64,000 nucleotides of DNA from Diphasiastrum complanatum (lineage: Eukaryota; Streptophyta; Lycopodiopsida; Lycopodiales; Lycopodiaceae): NCBI GenBank assembly GCA_029204225.1, contig CM055100.1, positions 54,993,597 to 55,057,596 on the forward strand, read 5' to 3'. The notes beneath the pieces are model-generated. The model ran no database searches and had not been told where the DNA came from. It saw nothing but the letters and a program-made list of their open reading frames with translations. Positions within the stretch are counted from its first letter, which is position 1; every line of letters starts with the position of its first letter. A program made the position numbers and the translations under genes. Positions 44,101-57,000 of this stretch are shown piece after piece.

Positions 44101-47100
44101 TGACGGTTAAAACAATTATGTGGAGATATATTGGGATCAAGGTAACGATTACATTGAAGATTATGATCAAGGTGACGACATCGCTGATGACAATCAATAT
44201 CAAGACCAAAATGATGATTTTGCTAATGATAATCAATATCAGGACTACAACGACAATTCAGAACTTGACCTTAACTCTGAAGATTTCAACAACGATCAGC
44301 AAAATGAAGAACAACACAAACTAATCATTGAAGATGGTTCTGCATATGAAGCACTTAAACCATTTGATGGTCAGAATGAACTAGAGTTCAATGACGGTGA
44401 TTGTCAAGGTCAAGATCAATTCCAATTTACTACTGAAGATCAGTTTGAAGTGACAAGCGTGGATGAGCAACAACATGTGCAAAGTGGAACAGAAGACCAG
44501 TATGAGCCCATGGATCAATTTTATGATCTTGAAGAACTCAAAAGATGATATCACCATTGTGCATAACAACATTTTGATCATAATGAAGATGATAATGTTG
44601 ATTATGAGGCCTATAAAGATGCCTATGAAAATAAAGGGTGTTCTCTCTATGACACTACACCTTGCTAAATCTGGTTTCCATACCATTTCAAAGTTCATCC
44701 CAAGTTTGCAATCCACAGTTACAAATTCAATTATTCCACACGAATTCCAATGAATTGGAATTATGAACAGGAGGATGACAATCAGTCATATTGTGATGAC
44801 GGTTAAAACAATTATGTGGAGATATATTGGGATCAAGGTAACGATTACATTGAAGATTATGATCAAGGTGACGACATCGCTGATGACAATCAATATCAAG
44901 ACCAAAATGATGATTTTGCTAATGATAATCAATATCAGGACTACAACGACAATTCAGAACTTGACCTTAACTCTGAAGATTTCAACAACGATCAGCAAAA
45001 TGAAGAACAACACAAACTAATCATTGAAGATGGTTCTGCATATGAAGCACTTAAACCATTTGATGGTCAGAATGAACTAGAGTTCAATGACGGTGATTGT
45101 CAAGGTCAAGATCAATTCCAATTTACTACTGAAGATCAGTTTGAAGTGACAAGCGTGGATGAGCAACAACATGTGCAAAGTGGAACAGAAGACCAGTATG
45201 AGCCCATGGATCAATTTTATGATCTTGAAGAACTCAAAAGATGATATCACCATTGTGCATAACAACATTTTGATCATAATGAAGATGATAATGTTGATTA
45301 TGAGGCCTATAAAGATGCCTATGAAAATAAAGGGTGTTCTCTCTATGACACTACACCTTGCTAAATCTGGTTTCCATACCATTTCAAAGTTCATCCCAAG
45401 TTTGCAATCCACAGTTACAAATTCAATTATTCCACACGAATTCCAATGAATTGGAATTATGAACAGGAGGATGACAATCAGTCATATTGTGATGACGGTT
45501 AAAACAATTATGTGGAGATATATTGGGATCAAGGTAACGATTACATTGAAGATTATGATCAAGGTGACGACATCGCTGATGACAATCAATATCAAGACCA
45601 AAATGATGATTTTGCTAATGATAATCAATATCAGGACTACAACGACAATTCAGAACTTGACCTTAACTCTGAAGATTTCAACAACGATCAGCAAAATGAA
45701 GAACAACACAAACTAATCATTGAAGATGGTTCTGCATATGAAGCACTTAAACCATTTGATGGTCAGAATGAACTAGAGTTCAATGACGGTGATTGTCAAG
45801 GTCAAGATCAATTCCAATTTACTACTGAAGATCAGTTTGAAGTGACAAGCGTGGATGAGCAACAACATGTGCAAAGTGGAACAGAAGACCAGTATGAGCC
45901 CATGGATCAATTTTATGATCTTGAAGAACTCAAAAGATGATATCACCATTGTGCATAACAACATTTTGATCATAATGAAGATGATAATGTTGATTATGAG
46001 GCCTATAAAGATGCCTATGAAAATAAAGGGTGTTCTCTCTATGACACTACACCTTGCTAAATCTGGTTTCCATACCATTTCAAAGTTCATCCCAAGTTTG
46101 CAATCCACAGTTACAAATTCAATTATTCCACACGAATTCCAATGAATTGGAATTATGAACAGGAGGATGACAATCAGTCATATTGTGATGACGGTTAAAA
46201 CAATTATGTGGAGATATATTGGGATCAAGGTAACGATTACATTGAAGATTATGATCAAGGTGACGACATCGCTGATGACAATCAATATCAAGACCAAAAT
46301 GATGATTTTGCTAATGATAATCAATATCAGGACTACAACGACAATTCAGAACTTGACCTTAACTCTGAAGATTTCAACAACGATCAGCAAAATGAAGAAC
46401 AACACAAACTAATCATTGAAGATGGTTCTGCATATGAAGCACTTAAACCATTTGATGGTCAGAATGAACTAGAGTTCAATGACGGTGATTGTCAAGGTCA
46501 AGATCAATTCCAATTTACTACTGAAGATCAGTTTGAAGTGACAAGCGTGGATGAGCAACAACATGTGCAAAGTGGAACAGAAGACCAGTATGAGCCCATG
46601 GATCAATTTTATGATCTTGAAGAACTCAAAAGATGATATCACCATTGTGCATAACAACATTTTGATCATAATGAAGATGATAATGTTGATTATGAGGCCT
46701 ATAAAGATGCCTATGAAAATAAAGGGTGTTCTCTCTATGACACTACACCTTGCTAAATCTGGTTTCCATACCATTTCAAAGTTCATCCCAAGTTTGCAAT
46801 CCACAGTTACAAATTCAATTATTCCACACGAATTCCAATGAATTGGAATTATGAACAGGAGGATGACAATCAGTCATATTGTGATGACGGTTAAAACAAT
46901 TATGTGGAGATATATTGGGATCAAGGTAACGATTACATTGAAGATTATGATCAAGGTGACGACATCGCTGATGACAATCAATATCAAGACCAAAATGATG
47001 ATTTTGCTAATGATAATCAATATCAGGACTACAACGACAATTCAGAACTTGACCTTAACTCTGAAGATTTCAACAACGATCAGCAAAATGAAGAACAACA

Positions 47101-49353
47101 CAAACTAATCATTGAAGATGGTTCTGCATATGAAGCACTTAAACCATTTGATGGTCAGAATGAACTAGAGTTCAATGACGGTGATTGTCAAGGTCAAGAT
47201 CAATTCCAATTTACTACTGAAGATCAGTTTGAAGTGACAAGCGTGGATGAGCAACAACATGTGCAAAGTGGAACAGAAGACCAGTATGAGCCCATGGATC
47301 AATTTTATGATCTTGAAGAACTCAAAAGATGATATCACCATTGTGCATAACAACATTTTGATCATAATGAAGATGATAATGTTGATTATGAGGCCTATAA
47401 AGATGCCTATGAAAATAAAGGGTGTTCTCTCTATGACACTACACCTTGCTAAATCTGGTTTCCATACCATTTCAAAGTTCATCCCAAGTTTGCAATCCAC
47501 AGTTACAAATTCAATTATTCCACACGAATTCCAATGAATTGGAATTATGAACAGGAGGATGACAATCAGTCATATTGTGATGACGGTTAAAACAATTATG
47601 TGGAGATATATTGGGATCAAGGTAACGATTACATTGAAGATTATGATCAAGGTGACGACATCGCTGATGACAATCAATATCAAGACCAAAATGATGATTT
47701 TGCTAATGATAATCAATATCAGGACTACAACGACAATTCAGAACTTGACCTTAACTCTGAAGATTTCAACAACGATCAGCAAAATGAAGAACAACACAAA
47801 CTAATCATTGAAGATGGTTCTGCATATGAAGCACTTAAACCATTTGATGGTCAGAATGAACTAGAGTTCAATGACGGTGATTGTCAAGGTCAAGATCAAT
47901 TCCAATTTACTACTGAAGATCAGTTTGAAGTGACAAGCGTGGATGAGCAACAACATGTGCAAAGTGGAACAGAAGACCAGTATGAGCCCATGGATCAATT
48001 TTATGATCTTGAAGAACTCAAAAGATGATATCACCATTGTGCATAACAACATTTTGATCATAATGAAGATGATAATGTTGATTATGAGGCCTATAAAGAT
48101 GCCTATGAAAATAAAGGGTGTTCTCTCTATGACACTACACCTTGCTAAATCTGGTTTCCATACCATTTCAAAGTTCATCCCAAGTTTGCAATCCACAGTT
48201 ACAAATTCAATTATTCCACACGAATTCCAATGAATTGGAATTATGAACAGGAGGATGACAATCAGTCATATTGTGATGACGGTTAAAACAATTATGTGGA
48301 GATATATTGGGATCAAGGTAACGATTACATTGAAGATTATGATCAAGGTGACGACATCGCTGATGACAATCAATATCAAGACCAAAATGATGATTTTGCT
48401 AATGATAATCAATATCAGGACTACAACGACAATTCAGAACTTGACCTTAACTCTGAAGATTTCAACAACGATCAGCAAAATGAAGAACAACACAAACTAA
48501 TCATTGAAGATGGTTCTGCATATGAAGCACTTAAACCATTTGATGGTCAGAATGAACTAGAGTTCAATGACGGTGATTGTCAAGGTCAAGATCAATTCCA
48601 ATTTACTACTGAAGATCAGTTTGAAGTGACAAGCGTGGATGAGCAACAACATGTGCAAAGTGGAACAGAAGACCAGTATGAGCCCATGGATCAATTTTAT
48701 GATCTTGAAGAACTCAAAAGATGATATCACCATTGTGCATAACAACATTTTGATCATAATGAAGATGATAATGTTGATTATGAGGCCTATAAAGATGCCT
48801 ATGAAAATAAAGGGTGTTCTCTCTATGACACTACACCTTGCTAAATCTGGTTTCCATACCATTTCAAAGTTCATCCCAAGTTTGCAATCCACAGTTACAA
48901 ATTCAATTATTCCACACGAATTCCAATGAATTGGAATTATGAACAGGAGGATGACAATCAGTCATATTGTGATGACGGTTAAAACAATTATGTGGAGATA
49001 TATTGGGATCAAGGTAACGATTACATTGAAGATTATGATCAAGGTGACGACATCGCTGATGACAATCAATATCAAGACCAAAATGATGATTTTGCTAATG
49101 ATAATCAATATCAGGACTACAACGACAATTCAGAACTTGACCTTAACTCTGAAGATTTCAACAACGATCAGCAAAATGAAGAACAACACAAACTAATCAT
49201 TGAAGATGGTTCTGCATATGAAGCACTTAAACCATTTGATGGTCAGAATGAACTAGAGTTCAATGACGGTGATTGTCAAGGTCAAGATCAATTCCAATTT
49301 ACTACTGAAGATCAGTTTGAAGTGACAAGCGTGGATGAGCAACAACATGTGCA

Positions 49354-49444
49354 ATTAACATGTGCAATCAATATAATGTTTTGGCATCACATCATTCTTG
49401 CAAAATTTTTGAATGCATATATTTTCTATCCATGAATGCAAATG
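49354..49444. other. Right junction of the 696-bp array
   Basis: The last unit breaks off within ...CAACATGTGCAA, and the flank begins TTAACATGTGCAATC, so the microhomology ACATGTGCAA is shared across the junction. Confidence 0.7.
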
Positions 49445-49590
49445 TATAGTCTATTGAATGCACATGTATTGATTGCAAATGTATCTATTGATGTATTCAA
49501 TGCAATGTATAGTCTATTTGATGCACATCTATGCAATGCAAATGTATCCATTGATGAATTCAATGCAATGTATCTATTTTAGCACATGAT
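49445..49590. repeat. 63-bp tandem repeat
   Basis: Two units (49445-49507, 49508-49570) of TATAGTCTATTKGATGCACAT... plus a partial third. They are rich in ATGCA/TGCAT motifs and about 90% alike by eye. Confidence 0.85.
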
Positions 49591-50084
49591 TTGCATGCTA
49601 GAATGCACAATAAAAAGTAATGGAAAGCACAATCGAAAGTAATGGAAACCACAATATAATGCATCAATAGATAACACATTAAGCTATCAACTAAATATCA
49701 AATGAATCAAAATAAATGTGAATTTACCTTTACTATTGTATCTCCATTGTTTTTCAATCTTTGCTTTTCCTTTTGCATGCACTTGATCTTTGAATCCTTT
49801 GCAATGAAAGCTCATTTTTCATTTTTCATATCCAAACCTACATCACAAACAAAAAAGATCTTAAAACTTATGATCACAAAACACATACTATTAACATCCA
49901 TCAATGAACAAAAAATCCTAAACACTATCAATCTTCTCACTCACATTCATCCTCATCTCATTCTCACTCCCATCTATACTCTCTTTTTCTCTCTCTCACA
50001 CAACACAAAAATAGAATGTCACATCTAGTTTTGGAGCAAACCACATTTTGGTTCGCGCCAAATGTTTTTTTTTTTGACAAATTT
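49591..50084. other. AT-rich stretch, nothing recognised
   Basis: Contains an open frame at 49702-50028 with no recognisable features, and CT/CA-rich runs near 49940-50010. Confidence 0.4.
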
Positions 50085-50560
50085 TTTTGTGTGGATAATC
50101 CACGCAAATTCTAGAAACCTTTTCGAGTGGATACCGTGTGGATATAGATTTTTATTTATCCACGCGGTATCCACGACCTCAACTCTATAGATTTTGTGTG
50201 GATAAAGCAAATTTTGTGTGGATAATCCACGCGTGGATAATTATCCACGCGGTATCCACGTGAAAGCTGAGCCTTTTTTATTTAATTTCTACTATGGCGT
50301 GGATGGATTATCTACGTGAAATTAGAATTCCTATTTTCGGCTCCGGGTGTCGGAGGTTTGTCCGGCTGCCGGTAGTCGGACTTGGCGTGGATAATCCACG
50401 CATTTTGAATTTCACGACATCCGGCCGATCTGCTGCCGGAAATGACATTTGCATGGAACATCCACGCGCTTGTATCCACGCGTATATCCACGCCAATCCA
50501 GGACTATATCCACGCAAATTTGTTTTGCCCGCGCGTCCTCCTTTGTATTGTGCGTGGATA
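50085..50560. repeat. Dense cluster of GTGGATA / TATCCAC motifs with palindromes
   Basis: About seventeen copies of TGGATA/TATCCA with flanking CG(C/T)G occur in both orientations within ~475 bp. They include the perfect 20-nt palindrome GCGTGGATAATTATCCACGC near 50229 and repeated GTGGATAATCCAC (50089, 50218, 50385). No coding frame is supported. Confidence 0.8.
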
Positions 50561-50952
50561 TTTGCTATATGTGTTCTTGTGTATGCTTCGCATAGCTCTC
50601 AAGGGAGCTATGTCTGGCTTGGCTCTCTAAGGAGCTATGTCGGGCATAGCTCTCGAGCTAGCTGCCCCGATCTTAGCTCCCAACTTGAGCTGTGCCTGAC
50701 ATAACAGTCACCAAGAGCATACAAGAAATTGGACATACTTTTAGCTTCTGCAGACGTCGATGGAGCTCTCAAGCTATGTTGAGAGCATAGGCGAGACGTA
50801 GGGCATATGCTTAAAACAATAGAAAGAACCACAATGCACATAGAGAGAAGTGCAATGAGAGAAAGCATAGATGAAGGAGGCAAAGGTGGATAATGTCTGG
50901 GCGTGGCCCCTTAAGTAGCTACGGGTCAAGTCTAGTATCATCACATAGAGGC
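50561..50952. repeat. AGCTATG / CATAGCT short inverted repeats
   Basis: Copies of GAGCTATGTC and GCATAGCTCTC alternate in the first ~150 bp (50580-50700), giving foldback potential. The remaining part (50720-50952) shows nothing recognisable. Confidence 0.55.
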
Positions 50953-51523
50953 CCAAGAAACCAAAAATGCTAGTGTAACAAGGTTGGCAAGGGCCTTAGA
51001 CCCTGAGGCATGGTTCTTATCCTACAAAAGGTGGTGCGTGGTCCTTGAAGACAAGTGTAACCATGTTGGCGAGAGCCCAAGAGCCCCTTAGGCCCAAGAA
51101 ACCAAGAATGCGAATAGAGGACCACACCATGCCACACTCCCCTATTGACCATTCCCCAAGAAACCAAGAATGGCAGTGTAACCAAGTCGGCGGCGATCTT
51201 AGGCCTTGAGGCCGGGCAGTGGTGTGTGGCCCTCTAAGGCCAATGTAACCATGTTGGTGACCCGAGAGGCCCTTAGGCCCAATAAACCAAGAACGTGAAC
51301 AAAGGACCATGCCACACTGTTCCCCTACTGACCATGCCCCAAGAGACCAGGTCGACGGGAGCCTTAGGTCTTGAGGTAGGGCTCTCAGCCTACAAAAGGT
51401 GGTGCACCCTTGAAGGCCAATGTAACCATGTCGGCGACAACCCAAGAGGCCCTCCCAAAAAATCAAGAATGCGAACAGTGGGCCACGCCACGTCGCACAT
51501 CTGTTCCCCTGTCGATCATGTGG
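50953..51523. repeat. ~190-bp tandem repeat, three units
   Basis: Units at 50953-51155, 51156-51338 and 51339-51523 each contain CCAAGARACCA, a TAGRYCYTGAGG block, AATGTAACCATGT(T/C)GG, and CCATGCCACA...CCCCTA(C/T)TGACCAT. Units are ~75-80% alike by eye. The GC content is higher than the neighbouring sequence. Confidence 0.8.
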
Positions 51524-51864
51524 TGTGGCATATTTGAGACACGAGAAACTACATTTTCAATGCAATGCTATGTTTTTAGTGTGTTCGTGCTCACTTGCTC
51601 TCCCGTGGTGATTAAGGTCTCTTGGTTCTATGATTTCAAAGCTTGTGTTTAAAACATGTACACTATGACCCGCATAGCCTTCCATGCCCAACATAGAAGC
51701 TAAGCTACACATTGCGTTCCATGGCCAACATAATTCTCTATGACCAGCGTAGCCTTCTTGACTAACTTAGCCTTTTAAGTGCATATTTATTTCATCAATA
51801 GAAATTTGCAGATTTCATTACAAGACATTATGTGTCTTGGCTCGACATTTAGGTTTTTTCAAAT
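51524..51864. other. Non-coding stretch with CATAGCCTT-type repeats
   Basis: ATGACC(C/A)GC(A/G)TAGCCTTC and CCATG(C/G)CCAACATA occur two or three times near 51665-51760. No gene is seen. Confidence 0.4.
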
Positions 51865-53640
51865 ATGGAGAGCTCATCCTTGGTTCCTCCTGCTCCAACT
51901 TACTATGACGAAATTGATACCGGTTTTCTTCAGAGATCAAGGTTTGTATTGCATATCATGAAGTCACTCCAAGTTCTCAACAATTTGGTGAATGTCTTAC
52001 ATCATCATCATCATCATCTTTGAGTCGTCCTTGATTTTTGTACTATCTTGAATAAGTTCTATTTTTCTTCCATTGAAATTTGTAGTGATTCAGAATCAAG
52101 CAATACTCAGTTACAAATTCTAGACAATCTATGGTTCCACATCAAATGAATGTTTCTATGAACCCTTTAAGATGTGCAAGGAGGTCCAAGAGACTTCCAC
52201 CTTTTAAATAAAAAGATCCATAGTTTCAAACTTGGAAGAGATTTCAAAACTTTCTAATGAGATTCAAGAAGATGAGAGAGAAGATTTGCAATATAAACAA
52301 GTTGCTGGTATAGGTTTCGTACCGACTGCTAGTGAAACATGTACAAGCTCTTCTTATAAAGTATAATCCAAGAGCAATGTGAGATTTAGGAGAAATTTAC
52401 AAGCGAGTCACACAATGACAGAACGTCAAAAACTACCGCTTGAACCTTATGAAACTCACAAGGTCTGAAATGTAGCTTGTTGTGTTTCTAGTTGTTTACA
52501 AAAGTTGAGCAGTATTGAAATCAAACGTATTCGAGCAAACTTGTTTTCACGGACAAAAGATGATTAAAATTATATGTGTTTGACTATCAGACCTGATTTA
52601 AAAAGTTATTCCTATTTTCTAGAAACAACTGAAGTATGTCGTAACGCTTTCAAGGGTGTTCATGCAATTGGAAATTTAAGACTTGCTCGAATCCACACGA
52701 GATTTATACAGAAAGATCCAAGTTTTCAAGGTTCGGTTCAGGGACAGATGATGATGATTTCTTGAGATGCCTTAACTTCAAAAGCATAGTTTAACAGATT
52801 TCATTGATGTGCATGCTGAAAAGCTACCAAATTCTTTATATTTTCACCTTCCAAACAAGATGTACAAAGATTTTGCCATGTCCAAGAATGTTTCACATCT
52901 GAGTTATTCATATTTTCTGAAAGTTTAAAAAAGGGACTTTGGTCTTGTGAAATTTTTTAAGAAGTTTAGAATGTGTGTTTGTTCGATTTGCAAGCAGTTG
53001 AAGGCGCTCAGAGAGCTCAAGCTAAAACTCCGTAAGAAAATGTATTTGATAATATGTATTTTTATAGTTTTAATAATTATCTTACGCTTACCTTACTTTT
53101 GTTGGATTTCATTTATGTTTTCAGTTGATTAAAACAATTTTTTCTATATTCTTTAGTGGAGATTACAAAGTCAGTCCAATTGCAATGTCAACAACAAACA
53201 ATGGAAAGACAAAAGCTTGCAAAACACAAAACAAAATGTTTGGAATTTCCTCAAAAGTATTTGGGTCTTGTCATCGATGAAATGGTCAGAAAAAATACTA
53301 TTGCCACATTTTGTGAGGGCAAAAGAATCTAAATAAAGCATATTTCACTCAGGTTCATTGGTTGGAGCTATATTCAACAACACTTTGTAGTCTAAAGTGT
53401 ATTTCAATTATCCCAACATTCGAAATAATCCAAATTTAAAAACTATCATAATTCATAAAGTAATAGCTGAATTTGGCAATAGTCTTCTCGAGATTATGTA
53501 CTTACAGCTTGACAATACCGCTCATGAAAACAAAAATTAAACGGTGTTAGCATATGTGTCGATGTTGGTTGCCTTGAAGATTAAAAAAAGTCAAAATAGA
53601 ATTCTTATATCATGTGATGCATGTAATTAGCCCATGAGCT
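51865..53640 (+). pseudogene. Decayed DUF7869-like (DDE-transposase-like) gene
   Basis: The core is recognisable across several frames. It has a CC-x3-C Cys-rich block with a following RIRANLFSR (about 52469-52555), then the FLETTEVCRNAFKGVHAIGN region (about 52617-52680), a Cys-x2-Cys block (about 52978), FPQKYLGLVIDEM (about 53250-53285) and YLQLDNTAHENKN (about 53501-53540). This order is that of a widespread uncharacterised family, named DUF7869 from memory, with a DDE-like core. A probable short first exon (51865-51941, donor AAG|GTTTGT) joins in phase to 52086. At least six stops or frameshifts inactivate it. No terminal repeats were found. Confidence 0.45.
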
Positions 53641-54740
53641 TACTAAAAGTAACTATGCAATACAATTCAAAAACTGCTTTTCCCACAACAAGGTGATGCT
53701 TTCATCATTATTTTCAATCTTGAATCGATACTGAAAACTGATATCATTGATTGGTTGTGTGCGGGGTTGTTCCGACATTTTGACGTAATCCCTAAAATCA
53801 AATGTACGTTGTAATAACAACACATTTGATTTAGGCGTGTAAGACTCCTTGCTAATACTTTGTAATATTGGCAAAGAAAAGGCCTTTCTGCATCGTAGCT
53901 TTTAAGAAAAGCAGCTAAACATTTGGTCAATCTGATCGTGAGTGTGACCCACCAGTAAGATGTCATATGCCAATCTTAGCATTATCACATCTAATCCATT
54001 CATGAACATCACATTTGCATAGTGAAACAAGAAATCATGAAAACTAGTCAAAAATTAAGAAAATAGATAAAATTGAAAAAATCTTCACCAAATATGGCAA
54101 AGATAGTTAAGATCAATTATGATTATTGACCATTTGAGAGATTGGGCCTGAATCCAGAGCATGATCATAGCTCTCATGTGATTTTAGGCACATGAACCAC
54201 AAATTCCATCAAGAAAGCTCTCAAAGAGAAGCTTCAAGAACATTTAGAATTCAAAATTAGACAAATGAACAATAGCCTCCAATTTAGCACTATGTCAACT
54301 ATTTATAGTGATCATTTGTGCCTTTAATATAACTTTGGGAGCTTATTTAGCTAAATTTGGCCTTACAACCATTATTACAATTCCGCGATTCCCAAATATA
54401 GCGAGGTTGTTCGAACCACTTTATTAACAATCCTATTGACTAATCTAGTCTAGATTAGCCCTATAGCTATATTTAGCATAGAAGGGGTCAAGTAGATGAC
54501 AATGCATCCCTTACTGTGGTTGTAAAAAAAACTAGAATACAAATCAAATTACATGATTGGAAAAGTCAAGCCTTTGAAACTAATGAACACAATATTCTAT
54601 ATACAACATACATCATATATTGTATGAAAAATTTGCACATGAATCCAATATCGATTTCACATTACCAACGTATGATTGCCACTCCCAAGTCCTAAGACAA
54701 TCACACCTCTATCAACACCAGAGAGTATATTAAACAAAGA
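53641..54740. other. Non-coding stretch, nothing recognised
   Basis: AT-rich sequence between two transposon relics. Only short frames without recognisable motifs are present. The left edge (to about 53790) may still belong to the DUF7869-like relic. Confidence 0.4.
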
Positions 54741-55171
54741 TGATAAACCGATTTTTGATGACATAGTTATATACCCATTTCATTATACTAAACATATTAC
54801 TGATTACAAACTACATCCAAAGTAATTACACCTTTTGAAGGATACAACCAAATCAGACTATTTCATGACAAGCATGTTGAACAATTAAATTTTCCAACTC
54901 TATATGACGAACACCAATCAATATATACCAAACCATTGCTTAATGGGAACTATAATACTACAAACATGGATTTGCTCAACACACAACAAATTTATATTTT
55001 AAAACATTTAAAATACTAATTTGGTAGGTCCTAAATTCAATATGGACACGCTTGGAAAAGGAACATCACAACATTGAACATTAACTACAAATATTGACAC
55101 ATTTAAAGATGCACAAAAAAGTTTTTTTTTCCAACATTCACAATATTCGATGAATCCATGTATATGACTAG

Positions 55172-56086
55172 TTGGTAGAGCACCTAGCCAAATGGACGAC
55201 GTATAAACTACCCACAAGGACATTCACATTTATAAATACAAACCCAAAACATCTACGTGCATTTGTTTTAAAACAAAAACTTGGCCTACAACAGCTTGAA
55301 CTAGATTCCACTGACATACATTACAAAACTAGAATTGATAAATACATCGCTCGCCCAAATACACATTCCGACCTCTGCTTAGTAGAATATATATCTTGTT
55401 ATCACATTACCAATTCGAAACTTAGAAGACCCCAAATAATTAGATTTGTTTACTACGATCGACATAAAGACCCATACAATCTCTATCCTGAACAACTGCC
55501 GCTATATAGGCCATTTAACGAACACGAAGACACAATAGTTGACCCACATTGTACATATAAAGGCGCCTATGATTTTCACTACAATACCATCTATAGAAAT
55601 AACACCAAATTTAACTACAACTTCCAAACTATGTGTATTCATTTACTTTTAACTGGCGGTGCAGGAACTGGAAAAACATTCACATTGCTACTTTTAACTC
55701 AGGGACTACTTCGACAATATTATTATAGATACCACTCCACCAATATTGAATTACCGAAAGCTTTATTAATGGCATATATCGATAAAGCCGCATACAACAT
55801 CGGTGACACTACCATTCATTCCGCGCTACATATACCTATAAATGCAAAAAATTTAACATCGTTGTCTGGTGACAAGCTCCAAGAACTGACTACTAAATAT
55901 CGCGATGTACAACTTGCCATATTTGATGAAATATCTTTGATAGGCTATCGTATTTTCCAATTCGCTGATCAACGACTTCGATCAATAACACACATACCAA
56001 TTTTTTTTTTTTTTTTCCGAAGATCTTATGTAATAACTTGTGGTGATCTTTTCCAAACTGGTCTTGTTTTAGATCCATTGATTTAA
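55172..56086 (+). pseudogene. Helentron Pif1-like helicase, N-terminal part
   Basis: An open stretch of ~300 codons. It contains Walker A GGAGTGKT (55655-55678), the motif Ia region (DKAAYNIGDTTIHSAL), Walker B FDEISLIG (about 55921) and CGDLFQ (about 56040). A run of 16 T at 56001-56016 replaces the residues normally preceding the last motif and adds a Phe stretch, so the frame is retained but altered. It stops at 56086. Confidence 0.82.
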
Positions 56087-57000
56087 AATCAGATGATGCC
56101 TCTCTCAATACATTCGAATTATCATACTGGAATAAACTCTTGCATTGTTATAAACTAACACAAAAAATGCGCCAAACTGATCACATATACATTGGTTGAA
56201 TCGAATAAGAGAAGCCACTCAAAATTGATGAAGACATTCAATGGATTAACCAACAATCTTACAAACCCATTCCGAATACGTCGAATATTCCTTACCTGTG
56301 CCATACTAACACCAAAATGGAAACATACAATGAACAAGCCTTTAAGCAAGCAAAGGGCACTAGTTTTTACCTACATGCGAAGGACACACCCTCTTGCACA
56401 TGTAGCAAATCAATATTCATTCTTGAAAAACCAAGAAACATTGTTGGTTTATGGAAAACTATAGCTGTCAAAACAGACATGCTTGTTGAAATATGTAGTT
56501 CAAACATAAATATCAAAGATGGTCTTGTAAATGGTCTTGATGGTGTATTTTAAACAAAAACAACCATAATGGCAACTAATATTATTTGGATTCGGTTTTC
56601 TGATCCACACATTGGACAAAAAACACGACTTGCAATAAGGCACATACCACAAACATGGACACCAATTTAAAAAGTTACTAAAGAATTTCAAATAGGGTCC
56701 TCATTTTTAAATACTATCACACGAAACCAGTTTCCTATACAACTTGCTGTTGCTCGTACTATACATCGTGGGCAATGTCTAACGATGGAACATAGTGGAA
56801 CCAACAAACATGGCCTGACATATACAACTCTATCTAGAATACGAAATATTAAAAATTTATATTTAACCACACCACTCCATAATCGACATTTGAAAGTTGA
56901 CGCATGTAAATGCGACGCCTTTGCAATCATGCAAATTGGCGCATTCAAATTCCTGTCATGGAGCACTTTAAAAATATACACCTTGTCATTCAATCTTTAA
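56087..57000 (+). pseudogene. Helentron helicase, C-terminal part
   Basis: Continues the helicase with the segment WNKLL...KLTQKMRQTD, then, after stops near 56197-56215 and a frame change, EQAFKQAKGT and VGLWKTIAVKTDMLVEI. The signature end FPIQLAVARTIHRGQCLTME and HGLTYTTLSRIRNIKNLYL (about 56730-56870) is clear. At least four in-frame stops are present. Confidence 0.8.

Larger units (their letters stand above)
39181..49353 (+). repeat. Tandem array: 14 full and 1 truncated copy of a 696-bp unit
   Basis: Units start (ACTACACCTTGC) at 39181, 39877, 40573, 41174, 41870, 42566, 43262, 43958, 44654, 45350, 46046, 46742, 47438, 48134 and 48830. All are 696 bp except unit 3 (601 bp, one 95-bp internal deletion) and the last, which breaks off at 49353. 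Units 4-14 look almost identical by eye; the first three differ at a few sites, for example CTAGTTCCC, CTGGTTCCC and CTGGTTTCC at the start of units 1-2, 3 and 4 onward. 696 is a multiple of three, so one frame runs through successive units apart from the shared stops. Confidence 0.97.

Noticed and set aside
39290-49196. Other open frames in the 696-bp units (85-, 96- and 111-codon frames on both strands)
   Set aside because: They repeat only because the DNA repeats; they have Ile/Met/Thr-rich or hydrophobic compositions typical of shadows of the acidic frame.
39181-49353. CRISPR-like array
   Set aside because: Repeats are 696 bp, head to tail, without short unique spacers, in a eukaryotic setting.
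50085-50560. DnaA-box-like TTATCCAC motifs suggesting a bacterial origin
   Set aside because: The core resembles a DnaA box, but the last base differs (TTATCCACG), the context is plant nuclear DNA and no replication gene is nearby; treated as coincidence.
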